From contig NZ_AP023355.1 of assembly GCF_016865425.1 (NCBI RefSeq), positions 6,756,198-6,820,197 of the forward strand: 64,000 nt of DNA, read 5' to 3'. The position numbers and the translations under genes were made by a program. The DNA is from Actinocatenispora thailandica. GTDB lineage: Bacteria; Actinomycetota; Actinomycetes; Mycobacteriales; Micromonosporaceae. Below the pieces are notes generated by a model. The model made no database searches and was not told where the DNA came from. It saw nothing but the letters and a program-made list of their open reading frames with translations. How positions within the stretch are numbered: position 1 is the first letter of the stretch; each line of letters starts with the position of its first letter. Positions 60,872 through 64,000 of the stretch are shown in pieces.

Positions 60872-61732
60872 GTGATTCCGACGCTGGTGATCGGCCTGCG
60901 CGAAGGTCTCGAAGCGGCCCTGATCGTCGGCATCATCGCCGCGTTCCTCGGCCGGAACGGCCGCCGCGACGCGCTGCGGCAGATGTGGATCGGCGTGGCC
61001 GCCGCGGTGGCGCTGTGCCTGCTGATCGGCGTCGGGCTGGTCACCCTCTCGCAGGAACTGCCGCAACAGGCCCAGGAGGGCATGGAGACCGTGATCGGGC
61101 TGTTCGCCGTCGTCATGGTCACGTTCATGATCCTCTGGATGTCGAAGCACTCCCGGTACCTGAAGCGTGACCTGGAGGGCGCCGCGTCCGACGCGCTGGC
61201 CCGCGGTTCGGCCGGCGCGCTGGTCGCGATGGCGTTCCTCGCCGTGCTTCGGGAAGGCTTCGAGACCTCCGTCTTCCTCGTCTCGGTGCTGCAGAACTCG
61301 GCCAGCGTCGCGAGCGGCACGATCGGCGCGGTGCTCGGCATCCTGATCGCCGTCGCCATCGGGTACGGCATCTACCGCGGCGGCGTCCGGCTCAACATGG
61401 CGCGGTTCTTCACCGTCACCGGGCTGGTGCTGGTACTGGTCGCCGCCGGGCTGTTGATGACCTCGCTGCACACCGCGCACGAGGCCGGCTGGCTGAACGT
61501 CGGGCAGGCGACCGCCGTCGACCTGACCTGGCTGGTACGACCCGGCACCGTGCTGGAGTCGCTGTTCACCGGCGTGCTCGGCTGGCAGGCGCGGCCCGCG
61601 GTGATCGAGGCGATCGGCTGGCTGGTGTACGCGGTACCGATGTTCTGCTACGTCGCCTGGCCGCGGCGCCGGAAGGCGCCCGCGGCGAAGAAGTCCACCG
61701 AGCCGGCACCGGCACCCGTCGACGCCGCCTGA
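60872..61732 (+). CDS. efeU: EfeU iron permease (FTR1 family)
   Basis: 286 residues, seven helices. Both iron-binding motifs are present: REGLE (10-14) in helix 1 and REGFE (127-131) in helix 4. It moves ferric iron across the membrane after processing by EfeO/EfeB. The GTG at 60872 follows AAGGAGG. First gene of efeUOB, with an iron box upstream. Confidence 0.93.
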   Translation: MIPTLVIGLREGLEAALIVGIIAAFLGRNGRRDALRQMWIGVAAAVALCLLIGVGLVTLSQELPQQAQEGMETVIGLFAVVMVTFMILWMSKHSRYLKRDLEGAASDALARGSAGALVAMAFLAVLREGFETSVFLVSVLQNSASVASGTIGAVLGILIAVAIGYGIYRGGVRLNMARFFTVTGLVLVLVAAGLLMTSLHTAHEAGWLNVGQATAVDLTWLVRPGTVLESLFTGVLGWQARPAVIEAIGWLVYAVPMFCYVAWPRRRKAPAAKKSTEPAPAPVDAA

Positions 61733-61777
61733 GCGGCGCCCCTCCCCTCGACCCGACACCGCAAGGAGTACCCCGCC

Positions 61778-62938
61778 ATGCCTCGACCCCGATCGCTGCG
61801 TGCGCTGAGCGTCGGCGTACCGGCCGGGCTGGTCGCCGTCGGCCTGCTCGCCGCCGGCTGCCAGCAGGGTGGCGACGACGCTGCCGCGAAGGGCGCGACG
61901 ACGGTCGAGGTGTCGCTGACCAACGACGGCTGCCGGCCCTCCCCGGCGAAGATCAAGGCCGGCCCGGTCACCTTCGAGGTGAAGAACGCGAACGCGAGCA
62001 AGGTCAGCGAGGCGGAGCTGCTGCAGCACGGGGTGATCATCGGCGAGAAGGAGAACCTGACGCCGGGCCTGTCCGGCACGTTCTCGCTGAAGCTCAAGGC
62101 CGGCAAGTACCAGATGTACTGCCCGAACGCGAAGACGGAGCACTGGAACCTCCAGGTCACCGGCAGCGCGGCGGACGCCAGCCAGGACCCGGCTGTACGC
62201 AAGGCGCTCGCGGCGGCGACGACCGGGTACCACGACTACGTGGTCGCCGAGGTGGACAAGCTGGTACCGGCGGCGAAGAAGTTCACCGACGCGGTCCGGG
62301 CCGGTGACGTCGCGAAGGCCAAGCAGCTGTACTCGCCGGCGCGGTACCACTACGAGGAGGTCGAGCCGGTCGCGGAGAGCTTCGGCAACCTCGACCCGGA
62401 CGTGGACGCGCGGGCCAACGACGTCACCGATCCGAGCAAGTGGACCGGCTTCCACCGGATCGAGAAGGCGCTCTGGCAGGACGGGTCCACGAAGGGCATG
62501 AAGCCGGTCGCGGACAAGCTGGACGCGGACATCGCGAAGCTGCAGAAGCTGGTGGCGTCGGCGAAGTACCAGCCGGCGCAGCTCGCGAACGGCGCCACCG
62601 AGCTGCTCAACGAGGTGGCGTCCAGCAAGATCACCGGCGAGGAGGACCGGTACTCGCACACCGACCTGAACGACTTCGAGGCCAACGTGACCGGCGGCCG
62701 GAAGGCGTTCGAGCTGCTCGAACCGGCGCTGGCGAAGACCCACCCGAAGCTGGCCAAGCAGGTGTCGGCGGCGTACCGGCAGGTGACCGACGCGCTGAAG
62801 GCGCACCGCGGCAGCTACGCCGGTACGCACTACGTGGACTACTCGACGGTGACGCAGGCGCAGCGCCGCACCCTGACGCAGAAGGTGGACGCGCTCGCCG
62901 AACCGCTGTCCCAGGTCGCCGCGAAGGTGACCGGCTGA
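61778..62938 (+). CDS. efeO: EfeO iron-binding lipoprotein
   Basis: 386 residues. Lipobox LAAGC (C28), a cupredoxin-like domain (about 40-130; CPNAKTEHW) and a peptidase-M75/imelysin domain with the HxxE motif (H226-R-I-E229, GFHRIEKALW). It binds ferric iron outside the cell and passes it to EfeU. AAGGAG precedes the ATG, 45 bp after efeU. Confidence 0.93.
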   Translation: MPRPRSLRALSVGVPAGLVAVGLLAAGCQQGGDDAAAKGATTVEVSLTNDGCRPSPAKIKAGPVTFEVKNANASKVSEAELLQHGVIIGEKENLTPGLSGTFSLKLKAGKYQMYCPNAKTEHWNLQVTGSAADASQDPAVRKALAAATTGYHDYVVAEVDKLVPAAKKFTDAVRAGDVAKAKQLYSPARYHYEEVEPVAESFGNLDPDVDARANDVTDPSKWTGFHRIEKALWQDGSTKGMKPVADKLDADIAKLQKLVASAKYQPAQLANGATELLNEVASSKITGEEDRYSHTDLNDFEANVTGGRKAFELLEPALAKTHPKLAKQVSAAYRQVTDALKAHRGSYAGTHYVDYSTVTQAQRRTLTQKVDALAEPLSQVAAKVTG

Positions 62939-62989
62939 CGATCGACCGGCGCCGGGCCGCGCGACGTCCCGGCCTCTGGGGAGGGTTCG

Positions 62990-64000
62990 ATGGCGAACAC
63001 GGTGCATACCTCGCGGCGCGGGCTGCTGACGCTCGGGACCGCCGCGCTGGCGGGTACCGCGGCGGGCACGCTGACCGCGTGCGGCTCGGATGCCGAGCCG
63101 CCGGCCGCGGCGCCGGCGAAGGTGGAGTTCGGCGGGGACCGGCAGGCCGGCATCGCCACCGCGCAGCAGGACCGGCTGGCCTTCGCCGCGTACGACCTGA
63201 CCGTCGACGGCAGCCCGGAGCAGAACCGGGACGCGTTGCGGCGGCTGCTGAAGACCTGGACGGCGGCGGCCCGCGCGATGTGCGACGGCCGGCCGGTGCC
63301 GGGCGAGAACAAGCTCGGGACAGCACCGCCGGCGGACACCGGCGAGGCGTTCGGTAGCAAGCCGGCGAACCTGACCGTCACGATCGGGTTCGGCCCGTCG
63401 CTGTTCGACAAGCGGTTCGGCCTGGCGGACAGGCGGCCGGCGGCGCTCGCGGAGCTGCCGAAGTTCGCCGGGGAGAACCTGGACGCCGAGAGCAGCAACG
63501 GCGACATCGCGATCCAGGCCTGCTCGGACGACCCGATGGTGGCGTTCCACGCGATCCGCAACCTGGCCCGGCTGGGCCGCGGCACCGTGGTGATGCGCTG
63601 GTCGCAGCTCGGATTCGGGAAGGCCGCGACGACCAGCAGCAAGCAGGAGACGCCGCGGAACCTGTTCGGGTTCAAGGACGGGACCCGCAACATCCACGAC
63701 GCGAAGACGATGGACCGGTGGGTGTTCGTCGGCGCCGACACCGACCAGGCGTGGATGCGGGACGGCAGCTACCTGGTGGCCCGCAAGATCCGGATGCGGA
63801 TCGAGGCGTGGGACCGCGACTTCCTCACCGACCAGCAGAACGTGTTCGGCCGGCACAAGTACACCGGCGCGCCGCTGACCGGCGGCGGCGAGTTCGACCA
63901 GCCGAACTTCGCGGCGAAGAACCCGGACGGGTCGCCGACGATCCCGGTCGGTGCGCACATGCGGCTGGCAGCCCGGGAGAACAACGGAGGGGTGCAGATC
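62990..64000 (+). CDS. efeB: EfeB deferrochelatase/DyP-type peroxidase, 3' truncated
   Basis: 337 residues are visible before the right edge. A twin-arginine signal (SRRGLLTLG, residues 8-16) with a Cys at 31 after TLTA, then the DyP fold with GFKDGTRN (the G-x-x-D-G motif at 227-231; Asp is catalytic). The proximal heme histidine would be expected near FGRHKYTGAPL. It oxidises ferrous iron or strips heme and works with EfeO/EfeU. GGGAGG precedes the ATG. Confidence 0.92.
   Translation, partial: MANTVHTSRRGLLTLGTAALAGTAAGTLTACGSDAEPPAAAPAKVEFGGDRQAGIATAQQDRLAFAAYDLTVDGSPEQNRDALRRLLKTWTAAARAMCDGRPVPGENKLGTAPPADTGEAFGSKPANLTVTIGFGPSLFDKRFGLADRRPAALAELPKFAGENLDAESSNGDIAIQACSDDPMVAFHAIRNLARLGRGTVVMRWSQLGFGKAATTSSKQETPRNLFGFKDGTRNIHDAKTMDRWVFVGADTDQAWMRDGSYLVARKIRMRIEAWDRDFLTDQQNVFGRHKYTGAPLTGGGEFDQPNFAAKNPDGSPTIPVGAHMRLAARENNGGVQI

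Noticed and set aside
59648-63958. Minus-strand open frame of about 1400 codons
   Set aside because: Antisense to efeU, efeO and efeB and overlapping the asparaginase gene in another frame; composition is low-complexity.

Overview
The window is about 64 kb of very GC-rich DNA, dense in genes on both strands. GTG starts, 4-base ATGA/GTGA overlaps, an IdeR-type iron box and leaderless promoters all point to an actinobacterium. A spore-associated SapA-like protein, actinobacterial-type 6-phosphofructokinase, many two-component and MFS genes, and a strong taste for the tetranucleotide GTAC suggest a filamentous actinomycete, perhaps Micromonosporaceae. The family is inference. About 64 protein genes, one tRNA and some twenty cis elements or repeats can be supported.

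Layout. 1-6.7 kb: end of a SecD-P1-like protein, a DUF1707 protein, a TetR repressor divergent from an MFS pump with two matching operators, and a split transketolase divergent from soxR across a SoxR-type box. 6.8-17.9 kb: two histidine kinase/response regulator pairs, a COG4280 membrane protein, an LCP cell-wall ligase, an aldo/keto reductase behind a MerR-type promoter, a GH36 alpha-galactosidase and SapA. 18-22.3 kb: DUF418 protein, HxlR regulator with divergent MFS pump, and PfkA.

22.4-30.9 kb is the most unusual part. Two divergent operons carry, leftward, a DegT-type aminotransferase, a sulfotransferase and an SDR, and rightward, an HK97-capsid-fold (encapsulin-like) protein, a RimK-like ATP-grasp ligase, an AMP-forming acyl ligase and an MFS exporter. 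All four rightward genes overlap by 1-4 bases. No other phage gene is present. This looks like a small-molecule pathway that includes a capsid-like shell protein.

31-56.3 kb: a glycerophosphodiesterase with a lamin-tail-like end, LysR, a PLP lyase divergent from an M20 amidohydrolase/DUF3311/SSS-symporter operon, an M48 protease, DUF6624, a methyltransferase, Smr and DUF2891 proteins, a pyroglutamyl-peptidase/DUF979/DUF969 operon in which DUF979 appears frameshifted, a SigE-family sigma factor with its membrane partner, a membrane-anchored beta-lactamase-like protein, and assorted hydrolases, regulators and a kinase.

56.3-59.5 kb is AT-richer and lies against the 3' end of tRNA-Ser(UGA). It carries orphan genes, a coiled-coil protein, a possible gene remnant, and a zinc-ribbon HTH protein with a classic T-tract terminator. 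It is probably the residue of an integrated element. 59.6-64 kb: an asparaginase II-like protein and the iron-uptake operon efeU-efeO-efeB, whose last gene runs off the right edge.
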